Made by a program: the position numbers and the translations under genes
Assembly (NCBI RefSeq): GCF_003201865.1
Contig: NZ_QJJJ01000010.1
Span: 1 to 64,000, forward strand
Length of the DNA: 64,000 bases
Direction: 5' to 3'
DNA from: Methylobacterium sp. B4
GTDB taxonomy: Bacteria; Pseudomonadota; Alphaproteobacteria; Rhizobiales; Beijerinckiaceae
Notes under the pieces: model-generated
The model's input: only the letters and a program-made list of their open reading frames with translations
What the model was told of the DNA's origin: nothing
Databases searched by the model: none
In this document: positions 42,127-50,857 of the stretch, piece by piece
How positions within the stretch are numbered: position 1 is the stretch's first letter
Layout: each line of letters begins with the position of its first letter

Positions 42127-42537
42127 TCACGCCGCCCCTCGTGGGGTCAGGCCCATCCGACGGATCTCGCGCTCCATGCTGGCCATCGAGGCAGAGGGTG
42201 TGCCCTGCGGTGCCGGAACGAGCCCCTGACGCGCGAGCTCGCGCTGCATGCTGGCGGAGAGCCGGGCGCGCATGTCGTCCGCGAGGAGTGCGGGCGGGCA
42301 GGTGCCTGCGGAGGGTGGGGACGAAGCGGCCGGCAGGGACGACGGCCGGGGCGGTGCTGCCGGCGGCGGCGAGACGGAGCCGGCCGACCGGGTCGCCTCA
42401 TAGGCCGCGATGTCGGAGGTTAGGCTGTCGAAGTCGCGCTGCTCGTCATCGGTGAAGCAGCGGCTGCGCATGATGACCCGCTCCTGTTCGAGGCGGGCGA
42501 GCGCGCTGCGGTATTCGTCTGCAGTGCGGATCGGCAT
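42127..42537 (-). CDS. hypothetical phage protein, 136 aa
   Basis: A helical N-terminus (EYRSALARLEQERVIMRSRC) contains a zinc-free 'SRCFTDDEQRDFDSLTSDIA' segment. It is followed by a Pro/Ser-rich linker and a helical end with repeats of 'MRREL/MEREIRRMGL'. Unknown function. It lies in the long leftward operon between the coiled-coil gene and the terS-like gene. Confidence 0.6.
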   Translation of the reverse strand: MPIRTADEYRSALARLEQERVIMRSRCFTDDEQRDFDSLTSDIAAYEATRSAGSVSPPPAAPPRPSSLPAASSPPSAGTCPPALLADDMRARLSASMQRELARQGLVPAPQGTPSASMASMEREIRRMGLTPRGAA

Positions 42538-42651
42538 GGGCGTCTCCTATCGTGACGGAATAGTGGGGGCGGCACCCGCGGACACGGCTTGCGCCGGCCC
42601 GCTGCCCGCGAGTGCCTCACCGGGCGGGAGAATGCGCCCGGCGATCTCGGG

Positions 42652-43710
42652 TCACGCGGCCTCGTGGCGGTGTTCGGCAAGCCACGCGGCGCGGCGGCGT
42701 GCAGTCTCTCCCTCGACCCAGGTGCCCAGGTCGAAGCCGAGATCGGGCAGTTCGTAGATGCTCCGCCCCTGCATGCCGCTGCGCCGCTGCTCCCGCAGCA
42801 GCTCAAAGTTCCGCGGCTCGTCCCGACTCGCGAAGCCATCGTCGATGGCGCGCTCAGCTACCGGCGCAGGGATCGTCGAGATGACGGTCGTGACGATCTC
42901 CGGCATGCGGTTCTCGCCGGGTGAGTAGCGGAAAGGCTTGAGGACGTAGACCTGCTGTAGCGGCACCGAGGGCTTGAAGTCGGGCTCGGGACGATGGAAC
43001 CGCGGCAGGTCAGACGAGGCGTTGCCCGCACGGATCTGGGCCGCCGTATCGCGCATGGGGTCGGTGAGCAGGGTTTTGGCCGGGGTCTCACCATCAGTCG
43101 CCTCGATGGGCCGCGGGCTGACCCAGCCGAACCGCTCCTGTCGGCCCGACTCGGACACGTCGAGACCGGGCAGCATCGTCGCGATCAGGTGTCCGGTCAG
43201 GTAGGCTGCAACGTCCTCGGGCGCCTCGTTGTCGCGCCGCCCATGGAAGTCGCGCCGGGAGAAGTGCGGTGCGGAGGTCGGCGTGATCGCGCCGGCAAGC
43301 GCGGCCTGGGCTCCCGCCAGCGCGGCCACAGCCTGTCGGACCCGCTCGGCCGCGGCATCGATCGCCTTGCCGTCGCGCTCCAGCATGGCCGCAGCAGCCT
43401 CGCGCTCGTTCGCGATGCGGGCGTCCTCGATCTTGGCCTCAATGGCGGTGATCCGACGTTCGACCTCGGTCAGGGCATCGGCGATGCCGGCGGCGGTGCC
43501 CTCGACCTCGCGGCAGGCGCGCTCGGCCTCGGCGATAGCGGCGGCGTCACTGCCCTGGATCAGCAGCTCGCGCCGGGCGGCAACAGCCTGCTCCAACTCG
43601 GCCGCGAGTGCGGTCTGCCGGGCCTGGAGGTTGTCGCGAGTGGTGATGAGGCCGGCGAGCTCAGTCCCCAAATCGGGGGAGTAGACGGTGATGGGCTTGG
43701 TCTTGGCCAT
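42652..43710 (-). CDS. coiled-coil protein of the element, 352 aa
   Basis: Residues about 15-150 form a long coiled coil rich in Ala, Glu and Arg (ARQTALAAELEQAVAARREL, EVERRITAIEAKIEDARIAN). The C-terminal part is globular with KPFRYSPGENRMPEIVTTVI and a basic helix at the end (ARRRAAWLAEHR). I do not recognise the family. It may be a scaffold or structural phage protein or a DNA-transaction factor. Starts 11 bp after the upstream small gene. Confidence 0.65.
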   Translation of the reverse strand: MAKTKPITVYSPDLGTELAGLITTRDNLQARQTALAAELEQAVAARRELLIQGSDAAAIAEAERACREVEGTAAGIADALTEVERRITAIEAKIEDARIANEREAAAAMLERDGKAIDAAAERVRQAVAALAGAQAALAGAITPTSAPHFSRRDFHGRRDNEAPEDVAAYLTGHLIATMLPGLDVSESGRQERFGWVSPRPIEATDGETPAKTLLTDPMRDTAAQIRAGNASSDLPRFHRPEPDFKPSVPLQQVYVLKPFRYSPGENRMPEIVTTVISTIPAPVAERAIDDGFASRDEPRNFELLREQRRSGMQGRSIYELPDLGFDLGTWVEGETARRRAAWLAEHRHEAA

Positions 43711-43721
43711 GCGGATTCTCC

Positions 43722-43907
43722 TCAGGCAGCTTCGCGATGCGAAAGCGCGTCGAGTGGCGGGAGATTGACGCCGTCTGCGACGAGCTGGGCGCGGAGAGCG
43801 TGGCGCAGGTACTCAGACGTCGAGGTCCGGCGCTTACGAGCAGCTTCCAGGATGGCATCGGCCACACCCCGCTCCGCCCGGAAGCGGACGAACTCGGGGA
43901 AGGTCAT
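43722..43907 (-). CDS. Arc/RHH-like small DNA-binding protein, 61 aa
   Basis: The sequence MTFPEFVRFRAERGVADAIL then EAARKRRTSTSEYLRHALRA fits a ribbon-helix-helix layout: one strand with VRFRAERG, then two helices. The ATG at 43,907 is chosen because the frame before it is not protein-like. The ribosome site is weak. It probably regulates or binds DNA within the element. It sits between an HTH protein gene and the coiled-coil gene. Confidence 0.6.
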   Translation of the reverse strand: MTFPEFVRFRAERGVADAILEAARKRRTSTSEYLRHALRAQLVADGVNLPPLDALSHREAA

Positions 43908-43984
43908 GGAACGGGCGGCGGTCTGCACGACACGGCTCCTCGGGTGGGGTTCAGCGTGCCAAGAACGTGCCTGAGGGGAGGCGC

Positions 43985-44380
43985 TTAGGGATACGTCGCG
44001 GTTGCCGCTATTGCCGCGATGTGCCGGCTCCACTTGGCGGGCAGGTGCTGTAGGCCGACCCGTTCGAAGTAGCCGGTGACAACCGGGCTCTCTCGATCGC
44101 CGGCCAAGTAGGCTGAGAGCGCGCGTTGATCGTCGTTCAGAAGCATCTCGAGCGCTGGGCGGCTGACGACCCACGGCCCCCCGCCAACTCGACGTCCGAT
44201 CTGATGCTGCTCGCACCAAAGGCGGAGAGTCCGCACTGACTTGCCTGCAATCTCCGCAGCAATCTCGACCGAAATGCCTTCGCGACGATCGAATGGGATC
44301 AGGCAGCGACCGTAAGCAGCCTCTGCGAGGCATGAAGAGCAATTGTCAGCACGGGCGCTGTGGCCGGCATGGGGCTGCAT
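43985..44380 (-). CDS. helix-turn-helix protein, 131 aa
   Basis: The centre contains ISVEIAAEIAGKSVRTLRLW followed by CEQHQIGRRVGGGPWVVSRP, a typical MerR/excisionase-like HTH plus wing. A preceding segment holds three Cys. The C-terminal part is unknown. Start at MQPHAGHSAR (44,380); a later start is possible. It may act as an element regulator or replication accessory protein. Confidence 0.6.
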   Translation of the reverse strand: MQPHAGHSARADNCSSCLAEAAYGRCLIPFDRREGISVEIAAEIAGKSVRTLRLWCEQHQIGRRVGGGPWVVSRPALEMLLNDDQRALSAYLAGDRESPVVTGYFERVGLQHLPAKWSRHIAAIAATATYP

Positions 44381-44465
44381 GGGTACGCACTCCAACTGGA
44401 ACTGTAATGCTCAAGACGGGCGCAGGCCCGAGAACTCGGGGCTCTGCGGCCGTAGGCCTGACTTT

Positions 44466-45596
44466 TCAGGGCTGGGAATCAGCGCCTCCCTGTCGTGGGG
44501 CGGACGACCGGGCCCGGCGGATAGTGCCGACGGTGGTGGGGGAGACGCCGACGCGGCGGGCGATCTCGCGGTCGGTGAGCGCGCCAATGCCGGGATCCTC
44601 GACATTCAGCAGCGCTATGACGTCCCGGCGCTTGTCCGCGTTGGTGCGGCGCGAGGGATACCTGGAATGTGGGTATGCTTGGGCCTGTCCAGATTGGACG
44701 GGGTTTGAGGTCGCCAAATCGGGAGTGCTCAAAGGGGGTAGCGTTTCGTGACCCCCTTTGGGATCTAACATGGGGTGGCGTTCCTGCACCCCACCCTGTC
44801 CAGTCTGGACGCCCGCCGCATCCTGCTCTCGCAGCCGTGCGCCCATGCGCTCGATATCGGCGCGGAGGGTAGCGAAGCGGATCAGGTCATTCTTGTGCGT
44901 CCACTGGACCTCCTTGCGGCTCAGGAATTCGAACCACGACATGCGGGCACGCAGGTCGTTGAGCGAGCGGGCCGGCATGGTGTCCAGCATGTCTTCTAGG
45001 ACGTAGCCGCGGGCACGCACCCAATCATGCGAAGCGTAGCTGTCCTCGAAGGCGGATCGATCGTCTTCGATCTCTTCGGTGGCCTGATACTCGGCCCATG
45101 CCGCAGCGACCGTCTCGGGAATTGGCCAGCCTTGCGTAACGGCCTCGCGCACGGCTGAGGGCATGGACTCCCCATTTCCGTGCGAGCCCCAGCCGCCCAA
45201 GTCGTAGCAGCCCTTCCAGTCCGGGCGCATGTCCCACATCAGCAGCGGTTCGCATGCCTTTCGCAGGGCCGCCTCGCGCTCGGTGTCGGCGAAAACGTTG
45301 CTCTCGCTGCCGTGCCGAGACAGCGCGGCCGCGCGGCGCTTGGCGCGCTCTAGCTCTCGCTCAGCCCGCCTCGCCAGCGCCTCCGGCGAGTTGAAGATGT
45401 CGTTGAACGCCTCAGCCGCAGCCTCCGCTTGGGTCTTGGGCCTCGGTGCGTCCAACTTGGACATCGCCTGCTTGACCGTCATGCCGGCTTTGCGGGCAAG
45501 CGCCTTCATCCGGCCGGCAGCGGCGGCCTTCTCGCCCGGATTGGTCGTGCTGTCGTGGAGGGCACGGACCTTCGCGAAAGTGTCCAGATTGGACAT
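44466..45596 (-). CDS. DUF2786-like / C-terminal HTH protein, 376 aa
   Basis: The N-terminus (TFAKVRALHDSTTNPGEKAA, RMKALARKAGMTVKQAMSKL) resembles DUF2786. The middle is a Trp-rich helical region (DMRPDWKGCYDLGGWGSHGN). The C-terminus has a resolvase-like HTH (ALTDREIARRVGVSPTTVGT). The combination suggests a DNA-binding replication or regulatory factor. The ATG shares one base with the stop of the upstream DUF1376 gene (TGATG). Confidence 0.65.
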   Translation of the reverse strand: MSNLDTFAKVRALHDSTTNPGEKAAAAGRMKALARKAGMTVKQAMSKLDAPRPKTQAEAAAEAFNDIFNSPEALARRAERELERAKRRAAALSRHGSESNVFADTEREAALRKACEPLLMWDMRPDWKGCYDLGGWGSHGNGESMPSAVREAVTQGWPIPETVAAAWAEYQATEEIEDDRSAFEDSYASHDWVRARGYVLEDMLDTMPARSLNDLRARMSWFEFLSRKEVQWTHKNDLIRFATLRADIERMGARLREQDAAGVQTGQGGVQERHPMLDPKGGHETLPPLSTPDLATSNPVQSGQAQAYPHSRYPSRRTNADKRRDVIALLNVEDPGIGALTDREIARRVGVSPTTVGTIRRARSSAPRQGGADSQP

Positions 45597-46543
45597 CAGC
45601 GTGTCCCCGCCATCAGGACAGGCAGGTCCCGAACGACGCCAAGACCGAACTCGTTGAGGATGTGCTGCGGTACCATCGTCCGCGGGTGGTCGGGCGGCGC
45701 GGTGCGCTGGGCGAGCAGCCACTGCCCGCCCGTTTGCCGCCAGCGCTGCACGTGGTCCCGCCAATCGTCGTCGGTCAGGCTGTCGAGGAAGGCGCGATGG
45801 TCCGGCGACTGGCCACCCGACGGCCCGGGTTGCCCAGCCGGCGGCGCCGACCCGATGTAGTCGCGCCAGCGCTGCTTGTTCAGCCAGACGTCGGCCGATT
45901 GCACGAACTCGGTACCGACCTTGCCGATGCGCTGCTGCTCGGCGGCGTAGGCTTTCGCTCCGGCGATGATCTCTGCGGGCTCCGCGCCTCGCTTCCGGGC
46001 TTCCAGCCAACGCTTCCGAGCCTCCGCAGCCCGGAAGCGAACATTCCTTGCCGGGTAGGCCGATTGGAATTCGGCGAAGCCGTCGGGGTCCCCCCCGGAA
46101 GGGGATAAAGGGGATTCTGTAGGTGTAGGTGTAGGTGGTTTGCGTTCGCTTTCGTTCTGCTTTCCATTTGCAGAACCTGATGCTTTGTCCTGTTCCTGCA
46201 ATTCCAACAACTTAGGCCGACCGCCGAGCTTCCCGGCGGCACGCTTCTTCTCGATTTTACTCGTTACGAATTGATGCTCGTGAGTGAGCCGATCGTGGGT
46301 GAAATTGCCCTCTGAATTGCGTTGCCACAACGCCATCACGTTGGGCTTGAGCGCGGCCCAACGCTTGGCCGTCAGGCCGAGCATCCGGGCCAGCCGGGCA
46401 TCGTCGTCGGGCAGGCAGCACCCGGGAGAGCGCCACGCGAACACCAGAAGGCGGATGTGCGCACCCACCTCCTCGACGGTCATGTGCGCGGTGTCGGCGA
46501 TGAAGGCGTCGACGAGGAGCGGCAGCGTCGGCAGCGGGCTCAC
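45596..46543 (-). CDS. DUF1376/YdaU-family replication-associated protein
   Basis: This 315-aa protein has an N-terminal DUF1376 domain (TLPLLVDAFIADTAHMTVEE, AHIRLLVFAWRSPGCCLPDD), a charged linker with KPPTPTPTESPLSPSGGDP, and a C-terminal helical domain (WLEARKRGAEPAEIIAGAKA). Such proteins accompany DnaB-type helicases in phages, probably as origin-binding or loader proteins. The GTG start overlaps the helicase stop (GTGA). The linker codons form an AT-richer repeat patch that could be an internal origin. Confidence 0.75.
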   Translation of the reverse strand: MSPLPTLPLLVDAFIADTAHMTVEEVGAHIRLLVFAWRSPGCCLPDDDARLARMLGLTAKRWAALKPNVMALWQRNSEGNFTHDRLTHEHQFVTSKIEKKRAAGKLGGRPKLLELQEQDKASGSANGKQNESERKPPTPTPTESPLSPSGGDPDGFAEFQSAYPARNVRFRAAEARKRWLEARKRGAEPAEIIAGAKAYAAEQQRIGKVGTEFVQSADVWLNKQRWRDYIGSAPPAGQPGPSGGQSPDHRAFLDSLTDDDWRDHVQRWRQTGGQWLLAQRTAPPDHPRTMVPQHILNEFGLGVVRDLPVLMAGTR

Positions 46544-47952
46544 AGGTAGGCCTCGGCAAGCACGTTGCAGGCGACGTCGCAGAAGCACTCGATGCGGGCT
46601 GTGGGCCCGCCGCGCTGCTTCAGGATCTCGATCTCGAGGATGTTCTGCGCCCGCGCGAGACGGTTGATCTCGTCGTCGGTCAGGTCGGTCTTGCGCTCGA
46701 GGTAATAGCTCTCGCGGTACAGCCCGAGCACGACGTCGGCATCCTGCTCGATGGAGCCGGAATCACGCAGATCGGCAAGTTGAGGCCGCTTGTCCTCGCG
46801 CTTCTCGACCTCACGGTTGAGCTGGCAGAGGCCGAGGACAGGCACACCGAGTTCCTTGGCGAGGCCCTTCAGCCCCGAGGAGATCTCGGTCATCTCCTGC
46901 ACGCGGTTGCCGCTGTAGCGCTTGGACGGACGCACGAGGCCGATGTGGTCCACGACGACAGCCGCGAGCGGTAGGCCTTGGCGTTCCGCCTTCAGCCGCA
47001 TCTGCCGCGCCCTGGCGGCGATCTGCGCGAGGGTCAGCCCAGCCTGCTGTTCAATCCAGAGCGGGATGTCGGCGCCGTCGCGCTGCGCCTCATGCAGGCG
47101 CCGCAGCGCTCCATCGGACAGGCCCTTGGCCTCGGCAATGGCGCGGTAGGTGATCGGCTCCCGAGCGTGCGGGTCGTAGACGAGCGCCGACAGCATGCGC
47201 TCAGACAGCTCGCTTCCATCCATCTCCAAGCTGAAGAACGCGATGGGGCCGGACCGGCGCGCGGTGGTCAACGCGAAGTGGAGCGCCGCGGTCGTCTTCC
47301 CCATGCCCGGCCTGCCCGCGAGCACGATGAACTGCCCCGGGCGCATACCGAGCGTCTTCCGGTCGAGCGCGGGCACGCCGAACGGGGCGCCCGGTTGCAC
47401 CCGGCCGGCGCGCGCTTCGTCAATCCGCGCCAGAACGCCCGACATGCCCTGACCGAGCGTGATGCGACGCGCGTGTTCAGCGAGGCCGGCACTCGCGACT
47501 TCGTCCAATGCCTCGATCATGTAGGCGGCGTGGGCAGCCGGATCGCGCACCGAGCCGTCCGTCATCGCGGCGACGGCTTCCTGTGCAGTGGCTAGCACGC
47601 GGCGCATTCGTGCGGCCTGGGCGATCGCACGAGCGTAGCCAGGGGCGTTGATGACGGTGGTCGCTTCCGCCACCAGCCGCCCGAGGTAGCCGCCGACCGT
47701 GACGCCGCCGAGATCGGCGTCGCCGAGTACCGCCACCATCAGCTTGTGGTCGATCGGCTCGCCGGCATCGCGGCGGGCGCACATCACCTCGAAGATGTGC
47801 CGGTGCACGTCCTCGATGAAGTCCTCGGCCTGGACGTGCTGGCGGGAAAGGTCGAGGGCGTTGTTGTTGATGATGATGGCGCCGAGCAGCGCCTGCTCGG
47901 AGTCGATCGCGTGCGGCTGCACGACGTCGTCGGCGCAGGGGAGGGCGGTCAT
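46540..47952 (-). CDS. dnaB: phage-type replicative DNA helicase (DnaB family)
   Basis: This 470-aa protein has an N-terminal DnaB domain (HAIDSEQALLGAIIINNNAL) and a RecA-like C-terminal domain. Walker A is GRPGMGKTT (213-221), with FSLEMDGSELSERML, the DnaB-type VVVDHIGLVRP and LRDSGSIEQDADVVLGLYRE. It unwinds DNA at the replication fork of the element. ATG overlaps the PC4-like stop (ATGA) and the TGA overlaps the next GTG, indicating tight coupling. Intact and full length. Confidence 0.93.
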   Translation of the reverse strand: MTALPCADDVVQPHAIDSEQALLGAIIINNNALDLSRQHVQAEDFIEDVHRHIFEVMCARRDAGEPIDHKLMVAVLGDADLGGVTVGGYLGRLVAEATTVINAPGYARAIAQAARMRRVLATAQEAVAAMTDGSVRDPAAHAAYMIEALDEVASAGLAEHARRITLGQGMSGVLARIDEARAGRVQPGAPFGVPALDRKTLGMRPGQFIVLAGRPGMGKTTAALHFALTTARRSGPIAFFSLEMDGSELSERMLSALVYDPHAREPITYRAIAEAKGLSDGALRRLHEAQRDGADIPLWIEQQAGLTLAQIAARARQMRLKAERQGLPLAAVVVDHIGLVRPSKRYSGNRVQEMTEISSGLKGLAKELGVPVLGLCQLNREVEKREDKRPQLADLRDSGSIEQDADVVLGLYRESYYLERKTDLTDDEINRLARAQNILEIEILKQRGGPTARIECFCDVACNVLAEAYL

Positions 47953-48179
47953 CGCGACGCCTCCCGCTCCGCGGCCTGCAGGGCTTCGATCAGGGCCGGA
48001 AGCTGATCGCGAGGCACGCAGATGCCGGCCCGGGTCGCGGCCGGTTCGCCGCGCTTGGCGCCGGTGGTCGAGAACACCCGCATGTCGACCAGGGGATACC
48101 GGCCGCCAGTCGACACGGAGACGCGCACCTCCTCCAAGTTGTTCTTTCGCACGATGGCGACGATGCGGAGATCGGTCAT
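47949..48179 (-). CDS. PC4/YdbC-like ssDNA-binding protein, 76 aa
   Basis: VRVSVSTGGRYPLVDMRVFS with a C-terminal amphipathic helix (QLPALIEALQAAEREA) fits the PC4/p15 single-stranded DNA-binding fold. It lies directly before the helicase with an ATGA overlap, so a role in element replication or transcription is likely. Length matches phage-encoded PC4-like proteins. Confidence 0.75.
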   Translation of the reverse strand: MTDLRIVAIVRKNNLEEVRVSVSTGGRYPLVDMRVFSTTGAKRGEPAATRAGICVPRDQLPALIEALQAAEREASR

Positions 48180-48439
48180 GCCCAGCCTCCCTGCAGGAAG
48201 CTGCGGGCTGCGGCCCGGCCAGCGAAGACGCCAGTGACCCGCCCCTCGCGGTCGATCAGGGCGACGAGGTGGCTTGCGAGCGGAGACCGCTTCGCCGTAT
48301 TATTGACGCTGGTTGTTTCGAGACGACCATCGATCTCAGCGCCGTTGCGGGCTCCAACCCCCGCAGCGGCGTTTCTATTTCCGGGCCTCGATCGACCGGA
48401 TTTTTGGTTTGCAACCGGGGTGCTAACCCCTTGATCCAT
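48176..48439 (-). CDS. small protein at the right end of the element, 87 aa
   Basis: The chosen start MDQGVSTPVANQ (48,439) excludes an upstream extension that is only the translated att repeat. The rest is hydrophilic, and the C-terminal part (HLVALIDREGRVTGVFAGRA) looks like a small strand-turn motif. It is the first gene of the long leftward operon and overlaps the next ATG by four bases. Function unknown. Confidence 0.5.
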   Translation of the reverse strand: MDQGVSTPVANQKSGRSRPGNRNAAAGVGARNGAEIDGRLETTSVNNTAKRSPLASHLVALIDREGRVTGVFAGRAAARSFLQGGWA

Positions 48440-48500
48440 ATAGGCCGCATTCTTGGCCGGTTTGCAGAAAGGTTCTTTGTTTTCAACGATCTGCCCCAAT

Positions 48501-48546
48501 CTACGAATCTGGGGGTCAGAGGTTCGAATCCTTTCGGGCGCGCCAT
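48501..48546 (+). repeat. attR: 46-bp copy of the tRNA-Arg 3' half
   Basis: Identical over 46 bp to 30,276-30,321, from the anticodon loop to the CCA end. No complete tRNA is formed here because the 5' half is absent. It marks the right border of the integrated element. Confidence 0.95.
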
Positions 48547-48764
48547 TCGTCTTTTTGTCTGAAGACAAATCTTAATCATCAGCGTCTCAGGCCTGCAGCC
48601 CGGGTGAGCCGGCGGCACAGCCGGTCTCGGCTTTGGCACGTTTAATCCTGACAGGCGCTTGCGCCCGGTGCAGACCGGGAACGGGGCGCGCGCTTTGCAA
48701 ATCGTCCTGAGACGGCTTATCCCAAGCTCGGCCGTATCAGCGACCGATTCCCCGAGGAGTTTGG

Positions 48765-48956
48765 ATGACCATAGACAAGCAGCCCGATCGCACCGCCTCG
48801 CCGCTCGCCTTTGTCTCTGACCAGAACTACCCGAAAGATCTCGACCGCACGCCCGATCAACCTGTTGCCGACGAACAAGATACCGGCGACGAATGCGTGA
48901 AGGTGACCGCGTCGCCGACCAATACCTTCGAAGGATTCGGTTCCTTCTCGAGCTGA
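48765..48956 (+). CDS. small acidic hypothetical protein, 63 aa
   Basis: CGAGGAGTTTGG directly before the ATG is a strong ribosome site. The sequence is hydrophilic and acidic (DKQPDRTASPLAFVSDQNYP, DEQDTGDECVKVTAS) and ends FEGFGSFSS. Probably disordered; function unknown. It is the first gene outside the element on its right side. Confidence 0.55.
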   Translation: MTIDKQPDRTASPLAFVSDQNYPKDLDRTPDQPVADEQDTGDECVKVTASPTNTFEGFGSFSS

Positions 48957-49216
48957 CACCCTGAGGCCGTCTCCATGCTTCCCAGGGCCCGTTGCCCGGC
49001 CGGCCGACGGTATCCCGGCTGATAGCTCCAGGTAAGGCAAGGGAGGCCGTCGGACGGGCAGATCGCCGCGAGGCGTGCCCGTCTCGATCAACCCTGCTGC
49101 GGATGCGTATCCCCGCGGCAGCCCTCGCCGACAAGCAGCCCTCCGTTTCGATCGCAACGGCAGGAGGTGCTCTCGAACGCGGGCGATGCCGGCGCCGCGG
49201 CGAAGGCGTGGAGCCT

Positions 49217-50641
49217 CTACTCGGCCGCCTGCGAGAATCCCTCGCCCGCGATCCAGGCGGCGAGGTCGGTCCGGGCCCGGTCGGTCAGCGCCCGCTTCTT
49301 GAGCGCCGCCTTCTCGGGGCCGCGCAGGCGCCGTCCCGTCTCGTTGCGCGGCATCCGCTCCAGCGGTGGGAACAGCCCGAAATTCACGTTCATCGGCTGG
49401 AACGAGCGGGGCGCATTCGCGTCCGCCTCCGCGCCGGCCTCGAGATGGCCGCCGGTGATGTGGCCGATCAGGGCGCCGAGTGCCGTGGTCGGGGGCAGGG
49501 GAGCGAGCGCCTGCCCGGCCGCTTCGGCCAGCGCGTAGCGGCCGGCCATCAAGCCGACCGCGGCGCTCTCGACATAGCCCTCGCAGCCCGTGATCTGGCC
49601 GGCGAAGCGCAGGGACGGCCGCGCCTTCAGCCGCAGGGTGGCGTCGAGCAGCCGCGGGCTGTCGAGATAGGTGTTGCGGTGCAGACCCCCGAGTCGGGCG
49701 AATTCGGCGTTCTCCAGCCCCGGAATCGTGCGGAAGATGCGGGTCTGCTCGGCGTGGCGCAGCTTGGTCTGGAAGCCCACCATGTTGAACAGCGTGCCGA
49801 GCGCGTTGTCCTGGCGCAGCTGGACGATGGCGTAGGCCTTCACGGTCGGGTTGTGCGGGTTGGTGAGGCCCACCGGCTTCATCGGCCCGTGGCGCAGGGT
49901 CTCGGAGCCGCGCTCGGCCATCACCTCGATGGGCAGGCAGCCGTCGAAATACGGGGTCGAGGCCTCCCATTCCTTGAACACGGTCTTCTCGCCCGCGATC
50001 AGCGCGGCGACGAAGGCCTCGTACTGCTCCCGGTCCATCGGGCAGTTGAGGTAATCCGCCCCCGTGCCGCCGGGCCCCGCCTTGTCGTAGCGGGATTGGA
50101 ACCACGCCTTGCCCATGTCGATCGAGTCGCGGTGGACGATCGGGGCGATGGCGTCGAAGAAGGCCAGCGACTCCTTGCCCGTCAGGGCGCCGACCGCCTC
50201 GGCCAGCGCCGGGGAGGTGAGGGGGCCGGTGGCGAGGATGGTCGAGCCCCACGCCTCGGGCGGAAGCCCCGCGACCTCCTCGCGAACCAGGGTCACGTTG
50301 GGATGGTCTTCGAGCGCCGCGGTGACGGCCCGCGAGAATCCCTCGCGATCGACGGCGAGCGCCCCGCCCGCGGGCACTTGGTTCGCGTCGGCCGCGCGCA
50401 GGATCAGCGAGTTCAGGCTGCGCATCTCCTGGTGCAGCAGGCCGACGGCGTTGCCGTTGGCGTCGTCCGAGCGGAAGGAGTTCGAGCAGACGAGTTCGGC
50501 CAGCCCGTCGCCCTGGTGGGCGTCCGTGCCGCGGGTGGGCCGCATCTCGTGCAGCACGACGGGCCGGCCGCCCTGCGCGATCTGCCAGGCTGCTTCGGAT
50601 CCGGCGAGGCCACCGCCGACGATGTGGATCGGGTTCGTCAT
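49217..50641 (-). CDS. trmFO: methylenetetrahydrofolate--tRNA-(uracil-5-)-methyltransferase
   Basis: This 474-aa FAD enzyme of the Gid/TrmFO family has the dinucleotide loop [15 protein letters not shown] near the N-terminus, [25 protein letters not shown] and [15 protein letters not shown]. TrmFO methylates U54 of tRNA using folate as carbon donor. The ATG at 50,641 is the natural N-terminus; the frame upstream is antisense to another gene. Single gene, divergent from the FAD monooxygenase. Confidence 0.94.
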   Translation of the reverse strand: MTNPIHIVGGGLAGSEAAWQIAQGGRPVVLHEMRPTRGTDAHQGDGLAELVCSNSFRSDDANGNAVGLLHQEMRSLNSLILRAADANQVPAGGALAVDREGFSRAVTAALEDHPNVTLVREEVAGLPPEAWGSTILATGPLTSPALAEAVGALTGKESLAFFDAIAPIVHRDSIDMGKAWFQSRYDKAGPGGTGADYLNCPMDREQYEAFVAALIAGEKTVFKEWEASTPYFDGCLPIEVMAERGSETLRHGPMKPVGLTNPHNPTVKAYAIVQLRQDNALGTLFNMVGFQTKLRHAEQTRIFRTIPGLENAEFARLGGLHRNTYLDSPRLLDATLRLKARPSLRFAGQITGCEGYVESAAVGLMAGRYALAEAAGQALAPLPPTTALGALIGHITGGHLEAGAEADANAPRSFQPMNVNFGLFPPLERMPRNETGRRLRGPEKAALKKRALTDRARTDLAAWIAGEGFSQAAE

Positions 50642-50857
50642 CGCCACGGGATAGAACCGCGCGGGCCGGCGATCAATGCGGGCGGGACCCGGCCTTTGCG
50701 CGCAGCCCTTCGCCGAACGCCGCCCATGACCTATGCCCGTGATCTGTGCCGGCGGGCGGAGACGCGCCGATTCGGAGCCTGCCCAGGAGCGGCGCGCGAT
50801 CCCGCTCGAAGACGTTCGAGGAACGGTGACCTTGGTCCAAGAACGGTGACGGAGCCG

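Larger units (their letters stand above)
30276..48546. mobile_element. 18.2-kb integrated island or cryptic prophage/satellite in tRNA-Arg(ACG)
   Basis: Bounded by 46-bp identical direct repeats (attL in the tRNA gene, attR at 48,501-48,546) with a tyrosine integrase just inside the left end. Contents are integrase, small regulators, a decayed cargo zone with a Fic gene, a tail-tip J fragment, a terS-like gene, a coiled-coil protein, and a replication module (DUF1376, DnaB) at the right. No large terminase, portal, capsid, major tail, lysin or CI-type repressor is recognised. It is either a deleted prophage or a phage-satellite-like element. Confidence 0.9.

Noticed and set aside
48992..50857. 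Rightward frame upstream of the FAD monooxygenase that would extend it to 1004 aa
   Set aside because: The added part is antisense to trmFO. The FAD loop at the start of the shorter protein marks the true N-terminus.
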